Source: Glycomyces harbinensis
GTDB taxonomy: Bacteria > Actinomycetota > Actinomycetes > Mycobacteriales > Micromonosporaceae
DNA: 64,000 nucleotides
Direction: 5' to 3'
Assembly: GCF_900101745.1 (NCBI RefSeq)
Contig: NZ_FNAD01000008.1
Location: forward strand, 186,001 to 250,000
Shown: one piece after another, positions 17,814-26,712 of the stretch
Layout: the number at the start of each line of letters is the position of its first letter
Numbering within the stretch: the stretch's first letter is position 1
The notes under the pieces: model-generated
The model's database searches: none
What the model was told of the DNA's origin: nothing
Seen by the model: only the letters and a program-made list of their open reading frames with translations
Position numbers and translations under genes: made by a program

Positions 17814-18587
17814 TTAAGGCTGTTCGGTAGCGGCGAGGCTGTCGAGTCGGCGAGCCAGGTCGGTGTCGGTGACCTTGTTCCACTCACCAGTCTCGCTGTC
17901 GCGCGCCCACCAGTCGTCGAAGGAGCGTGCGTACTTGTCATCGCCGAGGTCGAGGCTGCGTGCGCTGCCGAGTTCGAGGCGGCGGTGCATTTCAGCGGCA
18001 GGCAGTCCGCTTGTGGGTCTTGCGGTTCGGGTGGGCTGGCTCGCTGGTGCGGCGATGGCGTTGGTGGAATCTGCTTGGAACCATCCGGCTTTGAGGTCGG
18101 TTTTCGAGCGCTCGGCCAAGGGCTGCCCGCCGCGGTGTTCAGCGGCGCAGCGTTCCGCGTAGAAGCGGATCTGGCCGAACAGGTTGCGCAGGTCGGTGTG
18201 CCAGTACCGGGCGTGCTGGGCGAGGCCACCCGCCTCTTGTCCGATGAGGACACCTGATTCGGTGTCAGTGGTGTACAGGGCCTCGCGCCACATCTTCAAC
18301 GCCCACAACTCCTCGATGAGGCCGGGATGCTGAGGCCAGCACTCGGGGAGGCGCGAGGAGATGGAAAGCTCGTACCGGTCGTGGAGCCAGGCGACCCATT
18401 CGACGAGACCGGTCCAGGCCTCGGATCGCTGCTCGTCGGTCATGGAGTGCCATTCGAGCAGGCGGCCCTTGATCGCAAGGACACCCGATCCGGAACCGGA
18501 TGCGGACGTGCCGCTGTCACCTGACGCGCCGTGTGGTCGGCGCAGCGTCGGCGTTGAAGGCCGTTGCGGCTGGGCAGGTGTCGACAT
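17814..18587 (-). CDS. DUF4913 family protein
   Basis: Protein of 257 aa with the DUF4913 pattern: Trp-rich WVAWLHDRYELS, a CWPQHPGLIEELWALKMW segment and a distal WH..R helix with Cys. This family is largely limited to actinobacterial conjugative elements and sits beside the VirD4-like coupling protein, as here. The N-terminal ~35 residues are disordered Ser/Pro/Gly. The C-terminal part repeats a Trp-containing acidic motif (FDDWWARDSETGEW). AAGGAGAGG lies upstream of the ATG. The biochemical role is not established; an accessory function in DNA transfer is inferred from context. Confidence 0.75.
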   Translation of the reverse strand: MSTPAQPQRPSTPTLRRPHGASGDSGTSASGSGSGVLAIKGRLLEWHSMTDEQRSEAWTGLVEWVAWLHDRYELSISSRLPECWPQHPGLIEELWALKMWREALYTTDTESGVLIGQEAGGLAQHARYWHTDLRNLFGQIRFYAERCAAEHRGGQPLAERSKTDLKAGWFQADSTNAIAAPASQPTRTARPTSGLPAAEMHRRLELGSARSLDLGDDKYARSFDDWWARDSETGEWNKVTDTDLARRLDSLAATEQP

Positions 18588-18607
18588 GCTGCCGTCCTCT
18601 CCTTGGT

Positions 18608-20422
18608 TCAGCGGGCCGTGCCGCGCCAGCGGTCCACAGACTCTGCGACGGCCGCGCCGCGCCCGAGCATCTGCTTCGTCTCGGTGGCCGACCGCTCGTA
18701 ATCCTTGGCTTCAGCCGACTCGTAGTGGCGGCGCATGAGGGTCTTGACCGCAGGCGTGGAGGCGTGGATGACGAGGGCTTCGCCGCGGTCCGCGTTGAGA
18801 GTGCGCACTTCTTTGGAAGTGATGGTCGACCGCTCGCGCTCGGTCGGGGAGGTGGAGCTGCCGTTCGGGCCGTGCTGCCGGTTGACGACGTGTTCGCGCC
18901 AGGTGCCGGAGAGGTCGGCGAACCACTGCGCTTCCTCCCCTGCGAGGCCAGCGAGCGCAATCTTCACGGTCGATGCGCCCCAGAGCATGTCGGCGCCGTC
19001 GCGGCCCCAGCGAGCGCGGGCCTGGGCGATCTCTTGCAGGATCGCGACGACAAAGATCCCGGACCCGGCCGAGTACGACATGAGAGCCGGGAGGTTTTCG
19101 AGCGGGACGACGTTGGCGACCTCGTCGAGGATGAGCCCGAGCGGCGGGTCGAGCCGCTCGGACGGGGACTGGTCGGCCAGATTGGTGGCGACTTCGGTGA
19201 CGTGGTCGACGAACGCGGAGATGAGCGGCGCGAGCTGGCTGCTCTGGGTGGAGGGCGCGAGGAGGTACATGGTGCCCGACTCGCGAAGGAACTGCTCGAT
19301 GTCGATCGAATCCGCAGGGTGGCAGGAGAACAGCCGCTTGGCCTTGGCTGACAGGAGCGGGGTGACCGCGGTCTGGACGGTGTTGAACAGGTCGCCGCGG
19401 GAGTCGGGGTTGCCGTTGTAGAGCGAGAAGAGGTTCCCCGCAACGCCGGGCACCGTGCCCGGGTTGGCACGCAGCAGTTCGATCGGTTCGTTGTCGCCAG
19501 GGTCCATGGCCCAGCGGACGACGTCGTCCATGGTGCGGCCTTCGAGGGCGGCGATGTGGAGCCAGCCGGCGAGCAGGTTGACGGCGTTGTTGTGGAAGTA
19601 GCCGGCATTGGTCGAGTCGCCGCCGCTCCTGCCGACGGTGACCATGACGTTCGCTCGGCGGCGGGCCTGGTCGTAGTCCTCGCATCCGGCGACGGGGCTC
19701 CACCTGAGCGGGTAGGGCCATTCGGTGTCGGAGACGTCGAGGACGGCGACCGGTCCGGTGTCGCGGCGGAGTTCGTGGGTGGCGAGGACGACGTCGCGGC
19801 GGATGGAGGTCACCAGTGCCGGGCCGCGCCAAGCCCGCAGCCAGGGGATGATGACCTGGCTGGTCTTGCCTTGGCGGGGTGCGGCGAGGACGAGGATGGA
19901 GTTTTCGATGCTGGCCGCCAAGCGCTTCCCGAAGCCGCCGACGGCGCGGCCCAGGTCCACGGCGACGTCCTCGATCTCGGCTTTGCGGCCGAGGTCAGGG
20001 CGTAGGCGCTTGGCTTTCCTGAGTGCGGCGCGGTGGGTGAGTGCACGGTCGAGCTCGGCGGCGCTGGCGAAGCCGCGGGGGCTGCGGACGGTGCCGAGGA
20101 GCCGGATCAGGAGGATGCCGGCAGCGGTCAAGACGCTGAAGACGAGAAGGGCGGCGATGTAGAAGCCGACCGGGCCGGGCAGTTGTGCGGCGACCGCTTC
20201 GGGCCAGGCTTGGGCCGGGTCGTCGAAGTTGCCGGACAGTCCGGGGAGGATCTGCGCCATGTCGTCGAGACTGGTGTCGGGCCAGTTGAAGCGGAACAGG
20301 AGTCCTGCGACCTGGCCGGTCAACCAGATGCCGAGGAACGCGCCGAAGACGATGTAAAAGATCGTGTACCAGAGCACGTCGTTGATTGAGTCGGTGCTGG
20401 TTCCAGAGGACTGGGTGGACAT
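18608..20422 (-). CDS. VirD4/TraG-like conjugative coupling ATPase
   Basis: Type IV coupling protein (604 aa) that would link the relaxase-DNA complex to the secretion channel and drive DNA transfer. Two transmembrane helices (about 16-44 and 85-108) anchor the N-terminus. The ATPase domain has Walker A APRQGKTS at 181-188 and Walker B LGLILDEVANV near residue 400. A TraM-recognition-like C-terminal region follows with the typical LQEIAQARARWG and WGAS...LAGL segments. It starts 20 nt after the VirB4-like gene, with AAGG before the ATG, and belongs to the same minus-strand operon. Confidence 0.92.
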   Translation of the reverse strand: MSTQSSGTSTDSINDVLWYTIFYIVFGAFLGIWLTGQVAGLLFRFNWPDTSLDDMAQILPGLSGNFDDPAQAWPEAVAAQLPGPVGFYIAALLVFSVLTAAGILLIRLLGTVRSPRGFASAAELDRALTHRAALRKAKRLRPDLGRKAEIEDVAVDLGRAVGGFGKRLAASIENSILVLAAPRQGKTSQVIIPWLRAWRGPALVTSIRRDVVLATHELRRDTGPVAVLDVSDTEWPYPLRWSPVAGCEDYDQARRRANVMVTVGRSGGDSTNAGYFHNNAVNLLAGWLHIAALEGRTMDDVVRWAMDPGDNEPIELLRANPGTVPGVAGNLFSLYNGNPDSRGDLFNTVQTAVTPLLSAKAKRLFSCHPADSIDIEQFLRESGTMYLLAPSTQSSQLAPLISAFVDHVTEVATNLADQSPSERLDPPLGLILDEVANVVPLENLPALMSYSAGSGIFVVAILQEIAQARARWGRDGADMLWGASTVKIALAGLAGEEAQWFADLSGTWREHVVNRQHGPNGSSTSPTERERSTITSKEVRTLNADRGEALVIHASTPAVKTLMRRHYESAEAKDYERSATETKQMLGRGAAVAESVDRWRGTAR

Positions 20423-20441
20423 CAGGAGGCCTTTCAGGTCG

Positions 20442-21947
20442 TCACAGCGACATGCGTTCGTTGGTCCAGGTCAACTCCTGCTCGATCGGCGTGAGCATCA
20501 TCTGGACGACGTGGGAGGAGGAGCGGCCGATCTTCCAGATCCCGCGTCCTTTGTGCTGGCCGGTCCAGGAGGCGATGTGCTGGCATTCGGTGTCGGTCAG
20601 GCCGATGGCGTCGCGGGTCATCGCGAGCGGTGCGGTGTCCTGGGCGAGGCAGATCCGGACGTCGCAGGAGCTGATGAGCCCCTTGGCAATGGCAACTTCT
20701 TCGCTGCCGGCCGCGCCGACGGCCTCGAAGTCCGACAGGCGATGCGTGGAGAGCACTTCGATGGTCCCGTTGGAGCGGGAGAGGCGCAGGTCGGCGTCGA
20801 GCTTGCGGACCATCGCGGGGATGCGCATCGCGCGCCACAGCTCGTCGCGGATGACGAGCCGAACGGGACCGTTGGGGTCGTCGATGGCGGTCTGGCCCCA
20901 GTTGGAAGCGCAAGCGAGGGTCATGGCGACGGTCTCGTCTCCGCGCCCCTTCATGCGTTCGAGGTTGACGGTCTGGATCGGGGCGTTGAAGTCCAGCCGG
21001 ACGGTGGTCGGGCCGTCGAACAGCCCGGAGAGTGAGCCTTGGACCATGTTGCCGAGTGCGTCGGCGGCGGGTCGGATGCGTTCGCGCAGTTCCTTCACGG
21101 AGTCGGCGCGCAGCTCCTCGACCATCACGGGGTGGGGGTCGCGCAGGACCGCCCACACGTCGGGGATGGTCGGGTCGACAAGTTGGGAGTTGCCGTCGTG
21201 CTCGCCGGAGATGTCCTTGATCGCGTAAGCGAGCGCGGCTTCCTCGGTCGGGTCGAGCTTGCGGTCCAGGCGCACTTCGAGAAGCGAGGAAAGCAGGGTG
21301 ATGCGGCGGCGGTGGATCTCGGCCAGCCGGTCCCGCAGCTCGATCGGGTCGGTCGGCAGGTGTTGGCCGAGTGGCCCGGAGTCGAGCGGGTTGAGCCGGG
21401 TGGGCAGGCCGGGGCCGAGCTCGACCGGTTCGACACCGAGGGCGCGGGCGACCTTGGCGTACTCGTTCTTGATGTCGCCCAGCACGAACGTCTTCACACC
21501 ATAGGTCAGCAGGCGCAGAGCCAGGCCCTTGATCGTCGCCGACTTCCCCGAGCCCGGAACCCCGGTGATCAAGAGATTCGGGTTCGAGGTGAGTCCGCGG
21601 TGAAGCCATTCGACGGGGTGACAGGAGAACGCCCCGCCCGTCAAACAGTCCACCCCCATGTATGCCCCGACTGGCGGGAGGGACTTGCCGTACAGCCACG
21701 GGTACAGGCCCTGGACCTGCCCGGTCGAGGACCGGAACGCGGGCAAGTTCGGGATGCGCGGGGCGCGCCCAGAGAACGGCTTCGCGACGCCGCGCCGCGA
21801 CGGGATCGGCTCCGGGCGCTCACGGCGTCCCTTCTCCCGCACCGGCGCCTCGGGGACGGCGGAAGGTGCGAGCACATCGGCGAGGTCGGCGTGCGGGAGG
21901 TGCTGCGCGGCTTTAGCGGCGCGGCGGCGTTCGAGTGCCTGTCTCAC
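20442..21947 (-). CDS. VirB4-like conjugation ATPase
   Basis: Predicted VirB4/TraC-type ATPase (about 501 aa) that energises assembly of the channel. Walker A GVPGSGKS lies at 129-136 and a Walker B-like LVIRDELWRAM further on. The protein is shorter than canonical VirB4 because the usual N-terminal half is encoded separately in the upstream SCO6880-type gene, a split arrangement seen in actinobacterial elements. The GTG at 21947 overlaps the upstream TGA (GTGA). A second GTG at 21956 has a closer AAGG and may be the real start. Cytoplasmic, membrane-associated. Confidence 0.88.
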   Translation of the reverse strand: MRQALERRRAAKAAQHLPHADLADVLAPSAVPEAPVREKGRRERPEPIPSRRGVAKPFSGRAPRIPNLPAFRSSTGQVQGLYPWLYGKSLPPVGAYMGVDCLTGGAFSCHPVEWLHRGLTSNPNLLITGVPGSGKSATIKGLALRLLTYGVKTFVLGDIKNEYAKVARALGVEPVELGPGLPTRLNPLDSGPLGQHLPTDPIELRDRLAEIHRRRITLLSSLLEVRLDRKLDPTEEAALAYAIKDISGEHDGNSQLVDPTIPDVWAVLRDPHPVMVEELRADSVKELRERIRPAADALGNMVQGSLSGLFDGPTTVRLDFNAPIQTVNLERMKGRGDETVAMTLACASNWGQTAIDDPNGPVRLVIRDELWRAMRIPAMVRKLDADLRLSRSNGTIEVLSTHRLSDFEAVGAAGSEEVAIAKGLISSCDVRICLAQDTAPLAMTRDAIGLTDTECQHIASWTGQHKGRGIWKIGRSSSHVVQMMLTPIEQELTWTNERMSL

Positions 21948-23602
21948 TGGGACCACCGGGCCTTGGGCAGACCGAACCCCAAGGGCAGGGCGGACATGGC
22001 GAAGCCGATGTCCTGCGTGTTCCACATCCGGTCGACCTCGATCCGGGCCGCGGCGGCATCGGCTTCGAGCGCGGCAGCGGCGTCTTCGAGTTCGCGGTGC
22101 GAAGCGTCGCTGGTGTCGTCGAAGTCGGTGACCGTAATGGTGATGAGTCCGGTGAAGCGGACGAGCCCGTGGCCGTTGGCGCGTTCGACGTCCTGCTGTG
22201 CGGCGCGGTCGAGGGCGGCTTGCTCGTGCTCGGGTACGATCTGCCCGGTCCGCTGGCGCATCCGCACGGCCACCGAGCGGGCGGTGCGCTCCTTCATGAC
22301 CTCTTTCTCGGCCTTTCGCGGGCCGAGCGGTTCGTGGTGCATGGAAAAGGTGCGCCGGTGCTGACCCTCGCCGAGGAGGGGCGCGAGCACTGTGGAGTAG
22401 GTGCGCGATCTCGGCCAGTCGTAGACCCAGTAGGTGATCGAGGCGGACCCGTCGTGGAGGTAGTAGCCGGGACGGGCCTCGGCCGAGGCCGGCCGTGCGA
22501 GGACCGGGTCGATCCCGGCGGGGAGGCCGCCCCTGTCGGCGGCTTCGCGGCGCTCGGCGAGTGAACGGGCCATGTTCGGGGTGAACGCGGAGCGCACGAC
22601 TTCGGCGAGCTCGCGCGGCTGGAGCCAGGACTGGACGGCCAGGTCGGCGCCGCCAATGGAGGCGGTGAGGGAGATGACGTGGCGGGCGAGTACGGCCGAG
22701 GCGGCGCGGGAGCCGCCGCCGGCGGATCGGATCGCGGAGGCCGCGCGTCGGGCGTCCATTGTGAAGGCCAGGAACGATTCCCGGCTGGAGGTCGCCAGCG
22801 TCGCCGTCGACAGCAGTCCCTCGGTGATGGCCTGGGTGACCTCAGGGGCTTGCGGGTCGGCGTGGTCGAGGTGCCAGCGGCGCAACGCGGCACCGGATTC
22901 GGGGAGCAGTCGCTGGAATGCCTGGACGCGGATGATCGGGTTGCCTTCGGTGCAGAGCCCGGCGAGGAGGCCGCCCCAGCCGGCGACGCGCTGTTCGCGC
23001 CGGTCGGTGTCAACCAGGCCGAGGCCGGGGTAGGTGATGCGGGCGACGGCGGTGAAGGTCTTGTCGATGCGGTGGTGGACGATCGCGATCGGCGTCCCAT
23101 CGGGGAACTCGTCCTCAAGGATCTCGATCGGCGCCAGCACCCCAGGAAGGTCGGCGCGCTTGCGCTTCGGCCCACGACCGAAGCCGTGTCCGCGTTCGTT
23201 TCCGTGCTGGGCAGTGATGGACTCCGGCTCCGGCTCCTCTTCTGCGGCTTCGGGTTCGAGGTCGGCGGTGTCGATGACCGGACTGGCGTCGGGAGCGAGC
23301 GCGCCGGAGGCGAACTTGTGGAAGTCGCGCCGCTTGCCAAGGTGGTAGGAGACCCACCCGGTGATCCACTCGTCGGCGGTGCGACCGCGCACCCGGAAGA
23401 AGACGAGCCCGACGGTGAGTGCGGCGATCGGCCACACGATGACTCCGAAGAGGAGGTCGGCGACGGTGAAGGGCCACACCGCGAGGAGGGAGGCGGCACC
23501 GAGCAGGAGGACTCGGGGTCCGGACATGCCGAACATGAAGGCGACGCGCTCGACTTGCCAGCCGAAATAGCTGCGTGCTTCGGGCTTGGTCTGCTCGCTC
23601 AT
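21944..23602 (-). CDS. SCO6880/PrgI-family type IV secretion protein
   Basis: Protein of 552 aa with a PrgI-like N-terminus: two hydrophobic helices at about 27-70, then an acidic linker. A VirB4-N-like domain follows (residues ~150-540) that corresponds to the non-ATPase half of VirB4, so it likely partners the adjacent ATPase. The SCO6880 family is a marker of T4SS-type conjugation in actinobacteria. The ATG overlaps the stop of the VirB6-like gene, and GGAGG precedes it. The C-terminus ends in a hydrophobic ALPLGFGLPKARWSQ tail, typical of the family. Confidence 0.85.
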   Translation of the reverse strand: MSEQTKPEARSYFGWQVERVAFMFGMSGPRVLLLGAASLLAVWPFTVADLLFGVIVWPIAALTVGLVFFRVRGRTADEWITGWVSYHLGKRRDFHKFASGALAPDASPVIDTADLEPEAAEEEPEPESITAQHGNERGHGFGRGPKRKRADLPGVLAPIEILEDEFPDGTPIAIVHHRIDKTFTAVARITYPGLGLVDTDRREQRVAGWGGLLAGLCTEGNPIIRVQAFQRLLPESGAALRRWHLDHADPQAPEVTQAITEGLLSTATLATSSRESFLAFTMDARRAASAIRSAGGGSRAASAVLARHVISLTASIGGADLAVQSWLQPRELAEVVRSAFTPNMARSLAERREAADRGGLPAGIDPVLARPASAEARPGYYLHDGSASITYWVYDWPRSRTYSTVLAPLLGEGQHRRTFSMHHEPLGPRKAEKEVMKERTARSVAVRMRQRTGQIVPEHEQAALDRAAQQDVERANGHGLVRFTGLITITVTDFDDTSDASHRELEDAAAALEADAAAARIEVDRMWNTQDIGFAMSALPLGFGLPKARWSQ

Positions 23603-25059
23603 CGGTTACCTCCGTGGTCGGTCGGGTTCGGGGGCGGGGGCTGGATCGGCGGTGGCGGGGGCGGCCCGCCCGTGTTGCCGTAGTCCGGAGGCGGCGGGAC
23701 CGCCTGCGGAGCCCCATGCCCGGGACGCGGCTCACCGTTCGTGTCCGGTCCCGGCGGCCGGGCGATGGACTGGTGGTAGCCGGGATAGCCGCCGGGCAGC
23801 GCATACGGGTTCGCCCCTTCGATCCCGGCGCGGGCCGCGGTCTGCTCCATCCGCTGGGTGAGGGAGTTCGCGCCCCGCTGGACCGCGCGCAGTGCCATCG
23901 CGGCACCGGCAACCCACGGCCCTGCTGCTCCGGCGGCCTTCATCGCTCCGCCACCGATCGCGCCGCTTTTGTTGCCCGCCATCGTCATGCGGCCGCCCAC
24001 GGCCGCCATCGTGCGGGCTTCGGCGGCCTGACCGAACTGGAGTGAGCTGGCGCTGCCACCCATCGCGGGAGCGGACTGCGCGCTGAGGAATCCGGCACCG
24101 GCTCCGGCGACCGCTGCGAGCCCCGTCCCGCCGCCGACGTGCGTAGAAGTGAACGTCATGAACCTCGCAAGCGCCGGCCACGCGAGCGCCGCGAGCAGGA
24201 TGACGAGCATGCCGCTCAACAAGGTGGCGATGTCGGTCGCGCCGGTGCCGTCTTCGGTTTCGGTCTCGCCGATGAGCGAGAAGCCCACCGCGAAGATAAT
24301 CGCGATCAGCGGCTTCATGATGATGAGCTGGATCGTGACGCTAACCAGCTTGTTCCACCACTGCTTGGTCGTGTGGGACATCTGGCCGACCGCAGCGATC
24401 GGCGACGTGGCGATCAGCACGGCCAGGGCGGCGTTGCGCAGGATCAGTTCACCCCACAGCACGAAGAGCAGCGCGATGCCGGCCAGCGAGATCAAGAAGA
24501 CCAGCGTGGCCGCGAGCTCGGGACTGGCTCCGAAGGCGAACAGGGCGGCGAGCTTGTCGCGGAGCTCGGCGTCACCGTCCTCGAAGGTGTAGTCGATGAT
24601 GCCGCTGGCGAGTTCGTCCGAGGCGACGAGCGCCATCGAACCGATCGTCAGGGTCGTCATGACTGCCAGGAGTGCTTTGCCAAGGCCCACAACGGCTTCG
24701 GCGAGCGGCCTGCCTTCAGCGGTCACGGCAGTGCGGATGATCTGGGTGAACATGATGAAGACCGAGACGATGGCCGCGATGCCCATACTGATGGCGTAGA
24801 CCTTGGAGATCCCGCCGCCGGCGAGATCAATGTTCGGGAACGCGACGAAGGCGTCCGCGAACCACTCCATCATCTGCATCATCCCGGCCGCGGCGTCGAG
24901 CGCGAGGTCGCCCATCACGGACTCACCGATCGAGCCGCCGACGGCATCGCCGGCCTCGTCGGCGGCGTCGGCGGCCAGTTGGTCGATCGCCCATTCGTTG
25001 ACTGGGCTGCAAAAAACGTAGTCGGATACCGCTGTGGGGTCGAATCCGTCATCGCACAT
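23599..25059 (-). CDS. VirB6/TrbL-like polytopic membrane protein
   Basis: Protein of 486 aa with an N-terminal segment containing Cys pairs (MCDDGF..VFCSP) and about six transmembrane helices between residues 85 and 320, matching the VirB6/TrbL inner-membrane channel component. The C-terminal third is Gly/Ala-rich and ends in a long Pro-rich tail, as in actinobacterial TrbL-like proteins. GGAG lies 7-8 nt before the ATG at 25059. It overlaps the SCO6880-type gene by 4 nt. Role inferred from topology and gene order. Confidence 0.82.
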   Translation of the reverse strand: MCDDGFDPTAVSDYVFCSPVNEWAIDQLAADAADEAGDAVGGSIGESVMGDLALDAAAGMMQMMEWFADAFVAFPNIDLAGGGISKVYAISMGIAAIVSVFIMFTQIIRTAVTAEGRPLAEAVVGLGKALLAVMTTLTIGSMALVASDELASGIIDYTFEDGDAELRDKLAALFAFGASPELAATLVFLISLAGIALLFVLWGELILRNAALAVLIATSPIAAVGQMSHTTKQWWNKLVSVTIQLIIMKPLIAIIFAVGFSLIGETETEDGTGATDIATLLSGMLVILLAALAWPALARFMTFTSTHVGGGTGLAAVAGAGAGFLSAQSAPAMGGSASSLQFGQAAEARTMAAVGGRMTMAGNKSGAIGGGAMKAAGAAGPWVAGAAMALRAVQRGANSLTQRMEQTAARAGIEGANPYALPGGYPGYHQSIARPPGPDTNGEPRPGHGAPQAVPPPPDYGNTGGPPPPPPIQPPPPNPTDHGGNR

Positions 25060-25105
25060 GGGAGGGCTCCTGGAGGTGGGTCTCAGGTTCAGGGTGAAAA
25101 GGAGG

Positions 25106-25855
25106 TCAGCGAGTGAGGAGGTACCAGCCGAGCTCAGTGGCTTCGAGCGAGCCGGGGTCGGCCACGAGCGCTTGGTAGTCGAGGTCGCCGAAGGGAAAGC
25201 CGTCGATCTTCCAGTCGCCCGACTCCCAGACCATGACCAGCGGCGTGACCACGGGCGAAGTCTGCGGGACACCGTCGTCGACGTAGACGGTCGCCTCGCC
25301 CAGCAGCAGGAGGTTCACACGGTCGGCCTCATAGCCGTAGGTCTGGTAGTTGGAGAAGGCCACGATCAGGTCGGTGCCCTCGGGGACCTCACCTTCGGCT
25401 GGAATCCCGATCGATTCGCGCGAATCGAGCGCCTTGGCCCGTAGCCCTTCAGCATCGAACTCGGCGAGCATCGACTCGGAGAACATCGCTGCGCCGAGCT
25501 CTTCGCCGCGGCCCGGGTCAAGGTTGCCGGAGTATGCCGACCAATACTCCACACCAGCGGAGACTGCACCGGCGAGGTCGTGGTCGAAGCCGGTCCACAT
25601 GCCCGACACGAGCTGCGTGCCAACGGTGTCGAGGACGAGCACCTCCGGTACGTCCTGGTCGGGGACGACCGGCCCTGTTTCGAAGCTGGGCTCCGCGGAT
25701 GTCGGGGATTCGCTCTCGGCTTTCGGGCTGTCGTCGTCGCGAGACTGGTGTGCGGCCAGGGCAACAGCTCCGCAGAGCCCCAGCACGAGCAGCACGGCGA
25801 GCGGCACGATGACGCGGCCCGATCGCGAGCGGGAAAGAAAGGCGTTGCGTCCCAT
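25106..25855 (-). CDS. VirB8/TcpC-like conjugation membrane protein
   Basis: Bitopic protein (249 aa): basic cytoplasmic N-terminus, one transmembrane helix at about 14-35, a Ser/Glu/Asp linker and a C-terminal alpha/beta domain of ~170 residues with a W..Y.G.. start and a VVTPLVMVWESGDWKIDGF core strand. This layout fits the VirB8/TcpC NTF2-like scaffold that bridges membrane and wall in T4SS channels. AGGAG precedes the ATG by 9 nt. It is second in the operon, after the VirB2-like gene. Confidence 0.75.
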   Translation of the reverse strand: MGRNAFLSRSRSGRVIVPLAVLLVLGLCGAVALAAHQSRDDDSPKAESESPTSAEPSFETGPVVPDQDVPEVLVLDTVGTQLVSGMWTGFDHDLAGAVSAGVEYWSAYSGNLDPGRGEELGAAMFSESMLAEFDAEGLRAKALDSRESIGIPAEGEVPEGTDLIVAFSNYQTYGYEADRVNLLLLGEATVYVDDGVPQTSPVVTPLVMVWESGDWKIDGFPFGDLDYQALVADPGSLEATELGWYLLTR

Positions 25856-25870
25856 AGGTTCTGCTCCTAC

Positions 25871-26188
25871 CTAGCTGACGAAAGTCCAGGTCGTGTTCGT
25901 GACCACGATCCAGACCCCGGCCACGACGATGCCGACGAACGAGCACAAGAGCGCCTTCTTGCCGAGGTCGGCGGTGTCGGGCCGCTTGCTCGCGCCGCCG
26001 ATCGCAATCAGCGCCCCCGCAACGACTCCGACGATCCCGCAGATAATGAGCACGACGTACTTCGCGGACGAGATCAGGAAGCTGACACCTTCTGATCCCC
26101 CAGTCGGGTCGACTGGTGGTGGGTTGGTGACGATACCGAGCACATCAGTAGATCCACTGATTGCGATCAGAACGGAAGGGACATCCAT
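25871..26188 (-). CDS. VirB2/TrbC-like small two-helix membrane protein
   Basis: Protein of 105 aa with two long hydrophobic helices (about 44-66 and 82-100) separated by a basic cytoplasmic loop (GGASKRPDTADLGKKA), the usual topology of VirB2/TrbC pilin-like subunits. The ATG at 26188 has AAGGAG about 8 nt upstream. It is the first gene of the minus-strand conjugation operon, so its promoter lies in the AT-rich gap to the right. Pilin identity is an inference from size, topology and position. Confidence 0.7.
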   Translation of the reverse strand: MDVPSVLIAISGSTDVLGIVTNPPPVDPTGGSEGVSFLISSAKYVVLIICGIVGVVAGALIAIGGASKRPDTADLGKKALLCSFVGIVVAGVWIVVTNTTWTFVS

Positions 26189-26712
26189 AGAGGGCACTCC
26201 TTGTCGGGGAATCAAATTGCAGAGCGAGATAGGAGGGCATCTGGCTCCGGGCCGAACGGACACTCTCGGTTAGCCGAAAGGTCCAACAGGTCGGACTAAC
26301 GTAGCGGCCGTCACACCATGGCGACAACTCCAAAGAAGCTTCGTTATCTTTTTGATACCTGAGAGAAAATCCAGCTCAGTGGCCGTGAAAAATGGACCTG
26401 TTACAGCCCGCTCATGCCTGAACACATCTAAAAATGTCCGATTATACCGACTTGCTCCATCGACAGCTCACTCTCACCATCGACTCACCAAAGTGACTTC
26501 ACGCGCACACCAAGCCCCTGAATACCGGCCGGTAACGTCTGAGTGTTTCTTACTCGAATTAGGAACGATTTCAAGTAACGAATTTGCAAACTGGTGCTCG
26601 TCGGTATTGACGACCGACGTATAGCGGCGCCTATATTGGAGCGCCAAAGTGAGATCCTCGATCGAGTTCCTCGCGTTGCGACTCCCCGTCCCCGACAATC
26701 CCGGTACCCCAC
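26189..26712. promoter_or_regulatory. AT-rich divergent intergenic region
   Basis: A 524-bp non-coding stretch, clearly AT-richer than its surroundings, separates the divergently transcribed T4SS operon and the wall-hydrolase gene. I see no convincing gene in it. It must hold the promoters for both transcripts. Confidence 0.6.
26607..26637 (+). promoter_or_regulatory. Candidate promoter of the wall-hydrolase gene
   Basis: TTGACG (26607-26612) and TATATT (26632-26637) with a 19-nt spacer resemble sigma-70 type -35 and -10 boxes. The start would fall about 70 nt before the ATG. The spacing is on the long side. Confidence 0.45.

Noticed and set aside
20434-21699. Second minus-strand frame inside the VirB4-like gene
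   Set aside because: Overlaps a gene with Walker motifs; its product is Arg/Pro-rich shadow.
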